NCBI GenBank assembly: GCA_003138975.1
Contig: PLHQ01000101.1
Span: forward strand, 101,022 to 151,167
Length of the DNA: 50,146 nt
Direction of reading: 5' to 3'
Source: Acidobacteriaceae bacterium
GTDB lineage: Bacteria > Acidobacteriota > Terriglobia > Terriglobales > Acidobacteriaceae
Part shown: positions 1-7,486 of the stretch, piece after piece
How positions within the stretch are numbered: the stretch's first letter is position 1
Layout: each line of letters begins with the position of its first letter
Program-made: the position numbers and the translations under genes
The notes under the pieces: model-generated
Told to the model about the DNA's origin: nothing
The model's input: only the letters and a program-made list of their open reading frames with translations
Databases searched by the model: none

Positions 1-84
1 GCTCGACCCCACATCTCGATTCCGGAGCCAACAACAACCTTCACTGTCCTCACCCCCTCCCCTCCGGTTTTTGATCCGAAGGGA

Positions 85-330
85 TTTTGGGTGGCGCAGC
101 GCTTTCAGCGCTGCGATTGAAAGGTTGTTTTGCTTCGTATCAGGGTACGGCTTCAGCCGTACCGCAAGGAGTACGAAAAAGCTTGGGCTTTAGCCCCTTG
201 AGATCGGATGCCAAAAGCGCCACCGAAACAGGCGGCTCCGATGACGCCGGCGCAACCGTGGAAGAGCGGCGCTTTAGCGCCGCGTCAGAAGCAAGAATGA
301 TCCCGGGCTTTAGCCCCTGAGGCAGTTAGC
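85..330. repeat. cluster of short palindromic repeats
   Basis: No gene is supported in the first 460 bases. This stretch holds four or five different short perfect or near-perfect palindromes in a row: GCAGCGCTTTCAGCGCTGC (about 97-115), GGTACGGCTTCAGCCGTACC (about 143-162), GGGCTTTAGCCC (about 184-195), GCGGCGCTTTAGCGCCGC (267-284) and a second GGGCTTTAGCCC (about 305-316). All share a CTTYAG centre. The first unit recurs at 19141-19174 and the fourth at 7418 and 23097, so these are dispersed genomic repeats of REP type. Between 330 and 460 nothing is recognised; in particular no cobalamin riboswitch box is visible before the B12-dependent enzyme that follows. Confidence 0.75.
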
Positions 331-475
331 CCCCGCAAGGGCACAAGCTCTTTAACAACACACGCTTCACCCCGAACAAATTTCCCGTTTGGGCACGGTC
401 CGATTCCCCCATCCACCCCCATGGAAGCCGAATCGGGCCAAGATCGATAGAATCTAATTATTAATGGAGAAAGCA

Positions 476-3400
476 ATGCCCGAGGTTAAAACTACCACCG
501 TTGATTCCCCTGCGGCCGCTCCCGCAACCCCTGTTACCGCCAACAAGAAGGTCACCCCTGGCCTATCCTTCCGTCGCTTCTTCACCAAGCCCGGAGTGTC
601 CCCCTACGACGAACTCGAATGGGATCTCCGCCTTGCTCAGATCACTGACGCACAAGGCAACGTGATCTTCGAGCAGAAGGACGTCGAAGTTCCCAAAGAT
701 TGGTCCATGACCGCGACCAACATCGTCGCCTCGAAATATCTGCACGGCAAAGTCGGCACGCCCGAGCGCGAGACCGGAGTCCGCCAGCTCGTCACTCGTG
801 TTGCCGAAACCATCCGCAACTGGGGACTGGCCCAAGGCTACTTTAAAACTCTCGAAGACGGCGCAACCTTCCACGATGAGCTCGTCCACATCCTCGTTCG
901 CCAGTACGCCGCTTTCAATTCGCCCGTCTGGTTCAACGTCGGCTGCGACCGCATCGAGCCCAATTCCGACGCGCGCAACTGGCACTGGAATCGCAAGACT
1001 CAGCAGGTTGAGTTCGGCGTCACCGGCTACAGCAGTCCCCAATGCTCCGCCTGCTTCATCAACTCGGTAAAGGATTCGCTCGACTCCATCCTCACTCTCG
1101 CAAAGACTGAAGGCATGCTGTTCAAGTGGGGCAGCGGCACCGGAACCAATCTCTCTCCGCTGCGTTCGTCTACCGAAGGTCTCAGCGGTGGAGGCACCGC
1201 CAGCGGCCCGCTCAGCTTCATGAAAGGTTTCGACGCCTTCGCCGGCGTCATCAAGTCCGGAGGCAAAACTCGCCGCGCCGCCAAGATGGTCATCCTCAAC
1301 GTCGACCACCCCGACATCGTCGAGTTCATCGAATGCAAACAGAAAGAGGAAGCCAAGGCTCACGCGCTGGTCGCCATGGGATACGACGGCTCTCATCCCG
1401 ATTCCGACGCCTACTCCTCCATCTTTTTCCAGAACGCGAACAACTCCGTCCGCGTCACCGATGACTTCATGTACGCCGTAATCCGCGACACCGATTTCTC
1501 CACCAAGAAGGTGCAGGACGGCAGCGTCATGACAACCTACAAAGCTAAATATCTTCTCCAGAAAATTTCCGAAGCCACCTGGCACTGCGGCGATCCCGGC
1601 ATGCAATACGACACCACCGTCAACCGCTGGCATACATCGAAGAACACTGCCCGCATCAACGCCAGCAATCCTTGCAGCGAATACATGTTCCTCGACGACT
1701 CCGCCTGCAACCTGGCCAGCCTGAACTTGCTGAAGTTCGCGCCCAACGGCACTTTCGATGTCGAAGCCTATCGCCACGCCGTCGACGTCCTCATCACCGC
1801 GCAAGAAATTCTGGTCGACAACGCCGGCTATCCGACGGAAATGATCATGCGCAACTCGCATGACTACCGCCCGCTCGGCTTAGGCTACGCAAATCTTGGC
1901 GCGCTATTAATGGCCGCGGGCCTGCCCTACGACTCCGACGCCGGCCGCGACTACGCCGCCTGCGTCACCGCCATCATGTGCGGCGAAGCCTATCTGCAAT
2001 CTTCCAGGATCGCAGAACTCTGCCAGCCGTTAACGCCCGCCACCGAACCCACAAAAAAGAATCTCGCCGAAACCAATCTCGGCAGCGCCTCCATGCCCGG
2101 CGGAGCCTGCCCCGGCTGGTACATCAACCGCGAACCATTCCTCGACGTAATCCGCATGCACCGCGCGTCCGTCAACAACATAAGCAAAGCGAACGTCCCC
2201 ACTCCACTCTACGAATCCAGCAAACAGTGCTGGGACGAAGCCCTTGCCCACGGAGAAAAACACGGCTACCGAAATTCGCAAGTGACAGTCCTCGCGCCAA
2301 CCGGAACCATCGGCTTCATGATGGACTGCGACACAACTGGTGTGGAACCTGATCTCGCACTCGTGAAGTACAAGAAACTCGTGGGTGGGGGGATGATTAA
2401 GATCGTCAATCAGACGGTGCCGACGGCGTTGTTCAAGCTGGGTTACGACCACGATCAGGCGAATGCGATTGTCAGTTACATCGATGCGACCGGAACCATC
2501 GAGGGCGCGCCGCACATCAAGGACGATCATCTCGCCGTCTTCGATTGTTCGTTCAAGCCGGCCAAGGGGACGCGGTCGATTGCTTACATGGGGCATCTGC
2601 GGATGATGGCGGCGGCGCAGCCGTTCATCTCCGGAGCGATATCGAAGACCGTCAATCTTCCTGAGAACGCATCGGTCGAAGACATCATGGAAGCGTATCT
2701 GCAGGCGTGGAAGCTAGGACTGAAGGCGGTCGCGGTGTATCGCGACGGCTGCAAGAAGTCGCAGCCACTTTCCGCGGCGGGGACGAAGACTGCAAACTCC
2801 AGCAAGGACGACGCGCGGGTAGCGGCGGCCGCGGCGCACGAGGAAGAAGATAACCCCAACGGGCCTCCGCGCGCCGTGCGGCACAAGCTGCTTGAGGAGC
2901 GCATGTCCGTAACCCACAAATTCAAGGTGGGTGACCACGAGGGCTATCTTACCGTCGGGCTTTATCCGAGCGGTGAACCCGGCGAAATCTTCATCACGAT
3001 GGCCAAAGAAGGTTCGACGGTGAGTGGCCTGATGGATAGCTTTTCGTGTGCCGTCTCGATCGCTCTGCAACACGGCGTGCCGCTTAAGCTGTTGTGCGAA
3101 AAGTTCGCGCACACGCGCTTTGAGCCCAGCGGCTGGACGGGAAATGACGATATCGGGTATGCCAAGTCGATCATGGACTACATCTTCCGCTGGCTGCAGT
3201 TGCGTTTCCTGACTGGGCAGCAGCAGATGCTGTTTGATAACCTGCGGCCAAAGTCTTGGTCTGCGCCGGGCGTATATGATCCGAGTAAAGGGCCGGTACC
3301 CGGAGGGGGCAGCTCGATGGATATTGAGCAGCAGATACCTCCTGGGCACGGCAGAATCCACGCCGCCGACGCGCTGGCCGGCATCATTGACCTGGGCGAC

Positions 3401-3493
3401 GCTCCCAGTTGCAGCTTCTGCGGCAGCATCATGACCCGCAACGGCAGTTGCTACCGCTGCGGAAGTTGCGGGAGCACGAGCGGGTGCTCGTAA
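476..3493 (+). CDS. nrdJ: vitamin B12-dependent (class II) ribonucleotide reductase NrdJ
   Basis: Reduces ribonucleotides to deoxyribonucleotides in the cytoplasm using adenosylcobalamin as radical generator, so it needs no oxygen. About 1005 residues, the usual size of the long NrdJ form. Seen: SPQCSACFIN near residue 190, NPCSEY followed by CNLASLN near 400-415, APTGTIGFMMDCDTTG near 605, and a C-terminal Cys-rich tail with CSFCG, CYRCG and CGS pairs, expected to relay electrons or bind zinc. An in-frame ATG lies at 464, but its own bases form the GGAG Shine-Dalgarno placed 6 nt before the ATG at 476, so 476 is preferred. Codon choice changes inside the gene: C-ending codons (GCC, ATC, CTC) dominate before about 2370 and GCG/CGG/CTG after it. 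Confidence 0.96.
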   Translation: MPEVKTTTVDSPAAAPATPVTANKKVTPGLSFRRFFTKPGVSPYDELEWDLRLAQITDAQGNVIFEQKDVEVPKDWSMTATNIVASKYLHGKVGTPERETGVRQLVTRVAETIRNWGLAQGYFKTLEDGATFHDELVHILVRQYAAFNSPVWFNVGCDRIEPNSDARNWHWNRKTQQVEFGVTGYSSPQCSACFINSVKDSLDSILTLAKTEGMLFKWGSGTGTNLSPLRSSTEGLSGGGTASGPLSFMKGFDAFAGVIKSGGKTRRAAKMVILNVDHPDIVEFIECKQKEEAKAHALVAMGYDGSHPDSDAYSSIFFQNANNSVRVTDDFMYAVIRDTDFSTKKVQDGSVMTTYKAKYLLQKISEATWHCGDPGMQYDTTVNRWHTSKNTARINASNPCSEYMFLDDSACNLASLNLLKFAPNGTFDVEAYRHAVDVLITAQEILVDNAGYPTEMIMRNSHDYRPLGLGYANLGALLMAAGLPYDSDAGRDYAACVTAIMCGEAYLQSSRIAELCQPLTPATEPTKKNLAETNLGSASMPGGACPGWYINREPFLDVIRMHRASVNNISKANVPTPLYESSKQCWDEALAHGEKHGYRNSQVTVLAPTGTIGFMMDCDTTGVEPDLALVKYKKLVGGGMIKIVNQTVPTALFKLGYDHDQANAIVSYIDATGTIEGAPHIKDDHLAVFDCSFKPAKGTRSIAYMGHLRMMAAAQPFISGAISKTVNLPENASVEDIMEAYLQAWKLGLKAVAVYRDGCKKSQPLSAAGTKTANSSKDDARVAAAAAHEEEDNPNGPPRAVRHKLLEERMSVTHKFKVGDHEGYLTVGLYPSGEPGEIFITMAKEGSTVSGLMDSFSCAVSIALQHGVPLKLLCEKFAHTRFEPSGWTGNDDIGYAKSIMDYIFRWLQLRFLTGQQQMLFDNLRPKSWSAPGVYDPSKGPVPGGGSSMDIEQQIPPGHGRIHAADALAGIIDLGDAPSCSFCGSIMTRNGSCYRCGSCGSTSGCS

Positions 3494-3515
3494 GATTTAA
3501 CCGCAAGCTCGAAAC

Positions 3516-4423
3516 ATGGAAGCGATAGAGAATCCTAAGATCCGCGGCGCCGGCAGCTTTTCGTCGACTGGGTATAGGTTTTATCCGAGTTTTTCCGAGC
3601 GCTTTGCCCGGTCTGCTCTATCCTCCGCCGGGCTCCGCGAAGGCGAGTGGGTGCTGGACCCTTGGAACGGTGGCGGTACAACAACGTCGACAGCCGCCTC
3701 TATGGGTCTGAGTGTCTGCGGCTACGATCTCAATCCTGGAATGATGGTCGTGGCTAAGGCACGGTGTCTCGACCCCGCTGAATACACTAGCCTGAATGCC
3801 GAGCGAATTCTCAAGGTCGCGTCGTCGGAACGAGTTCAGTCGACTTCGTTCTAGCCTCGCCGCCTTATTGCACCAGAATTGACTATGCAATGGCGACATC
3901 TGCCGAGTTGTCGCTTCTCGGCTTCGGCTCTAATTCAGGCTTCAAAGAGTTGCGGCGTGGGCTGATCGGGAGCGTGACGGTTCCGAAGGCGGCTCCAGCT
4001 ATTTCAGCGACTTGGGGGCAGACTTGCCTAGGCTTTCTCGGGGCTCTGCACCAGCACAGCTCAAAAGCATCCGCCACCTACTACTACAAGAATCACCTAC
4101 AGTAGTTCCAATCACTATCGGCATCGGTCAGCGAGATAGGTAGAGTGCTGCGTCCGCGGGGCATGTGTGTTCTCGTGGTGCAAGACTCATATTACAAGGA
4201 CTTGCACAATAACTTGCCGGTCATTCTCACTGAGATGGGCGCCGCAAGTGAACTGGAACTTGAGCAAAGGAATGACTTTCCGCTCTCCCGGACGATGGCG
4301 GGGATCAATCCTAGTGCGAGGGACTATCGTGCGTCCTTCAATGCAACTGAGAGCGTCCTGACTTTCAGGAGATCGGATTCCTCAGGCGCACAGCAGGTCG
4401 ATTACATTTCCGATGCCGTCTAG
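3516..4423 (+). pseudogene. decayed DNA methyltransferase (N4/N6 type)
   Basis: Three reading-frame segments join into one protein. Segment 1 (3516-3854) carries DPWNGGGTT, a form of the methyltransferase SAM-binding motif DPFxGxGTT. Segment 2 is a different frame, readable from about 3836 to a TAG at 4103, and begins SVDFVLASPPYCTRIDYA, with the catalytic SPPY motif IV. Segment 3 (4106-4423) continues in the same frame as segment 2 with SEIGRVLRPRGMCVLVVQDS, a typical C-terminal strand of this fold. The gene therefore has one frameshift near 3840 and one in-frame TAG at 4103-4105, and perhaps a deletion between motifs I and IV, which lie only about 70 residues apart. No Shine-Dalgarno is visible. 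It probably modified DNA bases once; as read it is dead unless these are assembly errors. Confidence 0.8.
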
Positions 4424-4462
4424 CCAGTCTGTCGCGATATTCTGTGGTCTCTTCGGAAGCGA

Positions 4463-4972
4463 ATGGAGAATCGGAAGAGAATGGGTGGGCGGATCAAGGG
4501 GTGCAAGGAGCGTGGAGAGTGGGCGGAGATGTACTTCATGATGCTGGCGCTGGAGCATGGGTTGAAGGTGTCGAAGCCGTATGGGGAGTCGGGGAGGTAT
4601 GACGCGGGAGTGGAGGGACGGGGGAGGGTCCAGCGGGGTGCAGGTGAAGTCGACGATTTACAAGCGGCGGGGGGATGGGTACAGCTTGAATGTGATGGGG
4701 CCGAAGCGGAAAACGTATGTTCCGGGGACGGTGGATTTTTTTGCGGTGCTGCTGATTCCGATTGATGACTGGTACATCATTCCGTTCGAAGTGATGGGAG
4801 GAAGAATTTGAGTCTGCACTTTACGCCGAAGAGCAAGCGGCAGAAGCATGGGAAATATCAGGAGGCGTGGGAGTTGTTGCGGGGTCCGGTGGAGATTCAG
4901 GCTGGTTGGGAGAAGGGATCGGGAGCTGTGGCGGCGGAGGCGGAAGCAGGTTCCTCGCTGCGCTCGGAATGA
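4463..4972 (+). pseudogene. decayed PD-(D/E)XK nuclease-like gene
   Basis: Reads MENRKRMGGRIKGCKERGEW then AEMYFMMLALEHGLKVSKPY in one frame from 4463. It switches near 4635 to a frame giving VQVKSTIYKRRGDGYSLNVM and DDWYIIPFEVMGG, and near 4805 to a third giving NLSLHFTPKSKRQKHGKYQE. Removing one G from a GGGG run near 4637 and adding one base near 4806 restores a single ~165-residue protein. The RYD...QVKS pattern fits the PD-(D/E)XK fold of group I intron-associated endonuclease-like proteins, a family recalled from standalone bacterial genes. The last codons run into a dispersed repeat (CTCGCTGCGCTCGGAATGAC). It follows the decayed methyltransferase by 40 bp in the same direction. Confidence 0.7.
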
Positions 4973-5017
4973 CAACATCTCTGGGACGGGCGCGCCGCCC
5001 GTCCTGCAGCCGATATC

Positions 5018-5449
5018 CTACCGAGCTAGCGGCAGGTTGGTGCTCCAGCTATCGGCGACGATGAGCCACGCACCGAGCCGGCGCCAGGCTCTGACGTACT
5101 TGCCACGGTCAGCCTGGATGGTGCCATCGGGCTGGCGAATGGCGACGTTGTAGCGACCGATCTCCACGGCCATGTCGGCGGAGAATTCGACGCGAATGGT
5201 TTCGAGACGAAGGTCCTGATATCCGGCGTCGCCGAGCTGGCGGAGGAGACGCTCGACGGCCTTGGGGCCGTAGGCGAGGTCGTAGTGAGGAGCCATGAGG
5301 GCGCCGTCGGGTGCGAAAAGAGCGGCGCCCTGATCATAGTTGCCGGTGTTGAAAGCGGTGACGAAGTCTTGGGCGAGATTGCGAATCAGGGACTGCACAT
5401 CCATGGGCGAATGTGAGTCCGCCAAGGAATTGGAATACGAGCGATACAT
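5018..5449 (-). CDS. SnoaL/DUF4440-like (NTF2 fold) protein
   Basis: 143 residues of the NTF2-like fold, recognised from the opening helix with FVTAFNTGNYDQGAALFAPD, then GPKAVERLLRQL, and closing strands GRYNVAIRQPDG and RGKYVRAWRRLGAWLIVADS. Such proteins form small alpha/beta cone dimers and serve as enzymes or ligand binders; the substrate cannot be told. The start is supported by a strong AGGAGG 6 nt before the ATG at 5449. It has no signal peptide and stands alone, with its 3' end facing the decayed nuclease gene. Confidence 0.8.
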   Translation of the reverse strand: MYRSYSNSLADSHSPMDVQSLIRNLAQDFVTAFNTGNYDQGAALFAPDGALMAPHYDLAYGPKAVERLLRQLGDAGYQDLRLETIRVEFSADMAVEIGRYNVAIRQPDGTIQADRGKYVRAWRRLGAWLIVADSWSTNLPLAR

Positions 5450-5714
5450 CTACTACCTCCTGGGGGAAGGCAAAGAGCGGGTCTGCGGTCAGGGTGGACG
5501 GCGCTCTTCAGTGCTAGAGCATTCTAGCGCAAGAAACTGTGGAAAGCGCAAAATTTTGCGGCGCAAAGTTTGTGGGACTGAGGTGATGGAGGATAGTCTT
5601 CCGAGCGCAAATTTCTCCTGCGCAAAAGGGTTAGTTCTTTGGCACGAGGAGCACACCGAGAAGGAAGATGAATTTCCACTTGTGCGCGGGTGCGGCAGGA
5701 GATATGTTGCGCGG

Positions 5715-5900
5715 ATGAGCGGGAGCGAGCCAGAACGGATTGTGGGAAATCAAGCCGGCGAGAAGCAGGTGGAAGTGGAACGGTGTGTGGGGTATCCGGA
5801 GCAGTTTTGTCCGAACTGTTCGGAGAAATTGAAGGAGAGCCGGTGCAAGTTGAGCTGTCCGGTGTGCGGATTTTATTTGAGTTGCTCGGATTTTTATTGA
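5715..5900 (+). CDS. small zinc-ribbon protein
   Basis: A 61-residue reading with C-terminal half YPEQFCPNCSEKLKESRCKL followed by SCPVCGFYLSCSDFY. CPNC and CPVC form a classic two-knuckle zinc ribbon, and the ending GFYLSCSDFY resembles small zinc-ribbon proteins I recall from Acidobacteria. Function unknown. The frame is open further upstream to 5340, but that part lies antisense to the SnoaL-like gene and does not look like protein, so the start is placed at the ATG at 5715; ATG 5586 is an alternative. No good Shine-Dalgarno decides it (GGAG lies about 14 nt upstream). The Cys-rich end is more certain than the N-terminus. Confidence 0.55.
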   Translation: MSGSEPERIVGNQAGEKQVEVERCVGYPEQFCPNCSEKLKESRCKLSCPVCGFYLSCSDFY

Positions 5901-6012
5901 GACTGCATCGTTCTAGTTGCATCGCGAGGGTGTTGCACCTGACAGGCTGAGCGATCTCCGTCTACAATAATGAAGAAGGATTTAATTTTCTATTCATGAT
6001 GAGGAGATGGCG

Positions 6013-6435
6013 ATGGAACGCAAAGCTAGCGCAGTGTGGAAGGGCGGGCTGAAAGACGGGAAGGGAACGATTTCGACTCCGGGCGGAGTGCTGAAGGATA
6101 CGCAATATTCGTTTACGTCGCGGTTTGAGAATGGGCCGGGGACGAATCCGGAGGAGTTGATTGCGGCGGCGCACGCGGCGTGCTTTTCGATGGCGCTGTC
6201 GGCGCAGTTGGGCGGAGCGAATCTGAAGCCGGAGAGCATCAGCACGAATGTGACGCTGACCATGGAGAAACAGGAATCCGGATGGGCGATTACATCGAGC
6301 CATATCGATGTAGTTGGCAAGGTTCCGGGTGCGGATGCGGCGACGTTTCAAAAGTATGCGGAAGCGGCGGAGAAGGGCTGTCCAGTATCGAAGGTGCTGA
6401 ATGCGAAGATTTCGATGACCGCGAAACTGGGGTAG
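6013..6435 (+). CDS. OsmC/Ohr family peroxiredoxin
   Basis: 140-residue OsmC-family protein; members reduce organic hydroperoxides with a pair of cysteines in the cytoplasm. Seen: N-terminal WKGGLKDGKGTISTPGGVL, then PEELIAAAHAACFSMALSAQ with the peroxidatic Cys, and EKGCPVSKVLNA with the resolving Cys. These are the two conserved positions of the osmotically inducible OsmC branch. An ATG at 6007 touches the GAGGAG Shine-Dalgarno (6001-6006), whereas ATG 6013 is 6 nt behind it, so 6013 is chosen. Monocistronic; a dispersed repeat and then the tRNA promoter follow. Confidence 0.93.
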   Translation: MERKASAVWKGGLKDGKGTISTPGGVLKDTQYSFTSRFENGPGTNPEELIAAAHAACFSMALSAQLGGANLKPESISTNVTLTMEKQESGWAITSSHIDVVGKVPGADAATFQKYAEAAEKGCPVSKVLNAKISMTAKLG

Positions 6436-6445
6436 GGCGCCCAGA

Positions 6446-6482
6446 TCCCTCGCTGCGCGAAGAACGCTTGCTCGGGATGACA
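6446..6482 (+). repeat. short dispersed repeat (CTCGGGATGACA family)
   Basis: Starts CCCTCGCTGCGCGAAG and ends GCTCGGGATGACA, a variant of the repeats at 12724, 13984 and 17461. It follows OsmC directly; the tRNA promoter starts 15 bp later. Confidence 0.6.
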
Positions 6483-6496
6483 CTGCGGCGGTTGGT

Positions 6497-6524
6497 TTGA
6501 CAGGGTGTGACATGCCTGTAAAAT
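6497..6524 (+). promoter_or_regulatory. sigma70-type promoter of tRNA-Leu
   Basis: TTGACA at 6497-6502 and TAAAAT at 6519-6524 with a 16-bp spacer, a near-consensus housekeeping promoter. Transcription would start near 6531, about 55 nt before the tRNA. Confidence 0.75.
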
Positions 6525-6547
6525 AGAAGTGTTAGTCTTCCTGACTC

Positions 6548-6565
6548 GGCGGCCTTGCGGCCGCC
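6548..6565 (+). other. hairpin in the tRNA leader
   Basis: Perfect 7-bp stem GGCGGCC / GGCCGCC around the loop TTGC, between the promoter and tRNA-Leu. It could be a processing signal of the precursor or one more dispersed palindrome. There is no T-run, so it is not a terminator. Confidence 0.5.
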
Positions 6566-6586
6566 GCTGCATTGCAATTCAAGATT

Positions 6587-6673
6587 GCCATCGTGGCGGA
6601 ATTGGCAGACGCGCATGGTTCAGGTCCATGTACCGGCAACGGTGTGGGGGTTCGAGTCCCTTCGATGGCACCA
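6587..6673 (+). tRNA. tRNA-Leu (anticodon CAG)
   Basis: 87 nt with encoded CCA. Acceptor stem GCCATCG (6587-6593) pairs with CGATGGC (6663-6669), followed by ACCA. Anticodon stem-loop ATGG-TTCAGGT-CCAT puts CAG at 6621-6623, reading CUG codons. The extra arm is long as in class II tRNAs, and GGTTCGAGTCC forms the T loop. Good promoter 63 bp upstream. Confidence 0.96.
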
Positions 6674-6749
6674 AAGAAGAAATAGCGTTTGGTAGGCTAC
6701 GGTTTCCCTCGTTGGGCTCGGGATTTCGGCGCGCGGCTCAGACGACGCG

Positions 6750-7022
6750 CAAGCGGCGGCGGGGCAGGGCAGTGCTGCCGCCGCCGAGTTCCAGAAGATT
6801 CTCGAACACAGCGGCATGGTGTGGAATTGCTGGACGGGGGCGTTGGCACATCTGGGAGTGCGCGTGCGAATGCCCTTGCAGTCGAGAACTTCACAAGGAG
6901 CCGATGCCGACGCTGCCCGCGTCCGGGCGCTCGCCGCCTACAAAAATTTCCTCACACTCTGGAAAGACGCCGACCCCGACATCCCCATCCTGAAGCAAGC
7001 CAAAGCGGAGTACGCGAAGCGC
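6750..7022 (+). pseudogene. relic of the C-terminal TPR part of a Ser/Thr kinase-like protein
   Basis: The frame through ATG 6816 reads AAAAEFQKILEHSGMVWNCW, TGALAHLG, then AAYKNFLTLWKDADPDIPIL and KQAKAEYAK. This is the standard closing TPR segment of large Acidobacteria serine/threonine kinase/TPR regulators (family recalled, not searched). No kinase domain or start is present, and near 6860-6890 the sense text moves to the next frame (ARANAL) and back, so at least two indels exist. The fragment begins shortly behind the CCA end of tRNA-Leu and fades after YAK into repeat-like DNA. Best read as a dead fragment. Confidence 0.65.
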
Positions 7023-7133
7023 GTGCTGAGCAGCACGTTGTCCAGGAGGGTTGAAGTCCCTCTGGCGCTCAAATGAGGGGCGCCATATCCAAAAGCGGGG
7101 GTAATTCCTCGCTGGCCGAAGAAGGCAGAAGGT

Positions 7134-7370
7134 ATGCAGATGTCTAAACGGGCACGAAAGCGAAAGCTGGATACAGCCAAGACGGAGCTAGAGCCACTGC
7201 TGGCAGTACTTCGGAGGGCAGGGTATCCACCGTGAGGGGAATCCGAAGGGCATGAGGAGAAGTACCGGGCCGTAATCGATGGGGAAACCCAAGATGAACC
7301 GGTCGGCCAAAGGTGGGGCAAGGTCGAGTCTGAGCTTCGACGACGGAGGCGGGCTGAAAGCCTGTGTTAA
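7134..7370 (+). pseudogene. possible small broken gene with one in-frame TGA
   Basis: From ATG 7134 the frame reads MQMSKRARKRKLDTAKTELE and PLLAVLRRAGYPP, then TGA at 7233. It continues in the same frame with HEEKYRAVIDGETQDEPVGQ and RWGKVESELRRRRR to TAA at 7368. Both halves look like charged helical protein, so this may be a ~78-residue gene with a nonsense mutation, but I do not recognise it. The rest of 7023-7486 holds no other convincing gene: an open frame on the minus strand (7321-6938) is probably repeat sequence. Confidence 0.3.
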
Positions 7371-7417
7371 CTGTAGGACGCTTTACGCGGCCCATTCGAC
7401 CTCGCTCAGGGCAGGCT

Positions 7418-7440
7418 GCTGAAGCGCCGCTCTTCCACGT
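7418..7440. repeat. dispersed palindromic repeat unit
   Basis: GCTGAAGCGCCGCTCTTCCACG also occurs at 23099-23120, and its reverse complement with a longer palindrome at 257-286. It lies about 50 bp before the deacetylase start. Confidence 0.6.
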
Positions 7441-7486
7441 TACTGCACGTAGGTTGCGCGCCCGCCGGGTGAAGTAAACTCTTGGC

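Noticed and set aside
330-475. Possible cobalamin riboswitch before nrdJ
   Set aside because: No B12 box or supporting stems could be found; only a small GATTC/GAATC hairpin is present.
563-1861. 432-residue open frame antisense to nrdJ
   Set aside because: Lies fully inside nrdJ, shows no motifs or signal, and arises from high-GC codon bias.
5340-5714. Longer N-terminus for the zinc-ribbon protein
   Set aside because: It is antisense to the SnoaL-like gene with its strong AGGAGG start and does not read like protein.
6938-7321. 127-residue minus-strand frame behind the tRNA
   Set aside because: Overlaps the kinase/TPR relic and repeat-like DNA; Ser/Ala-rich without motifs; no ribosome site recognised.
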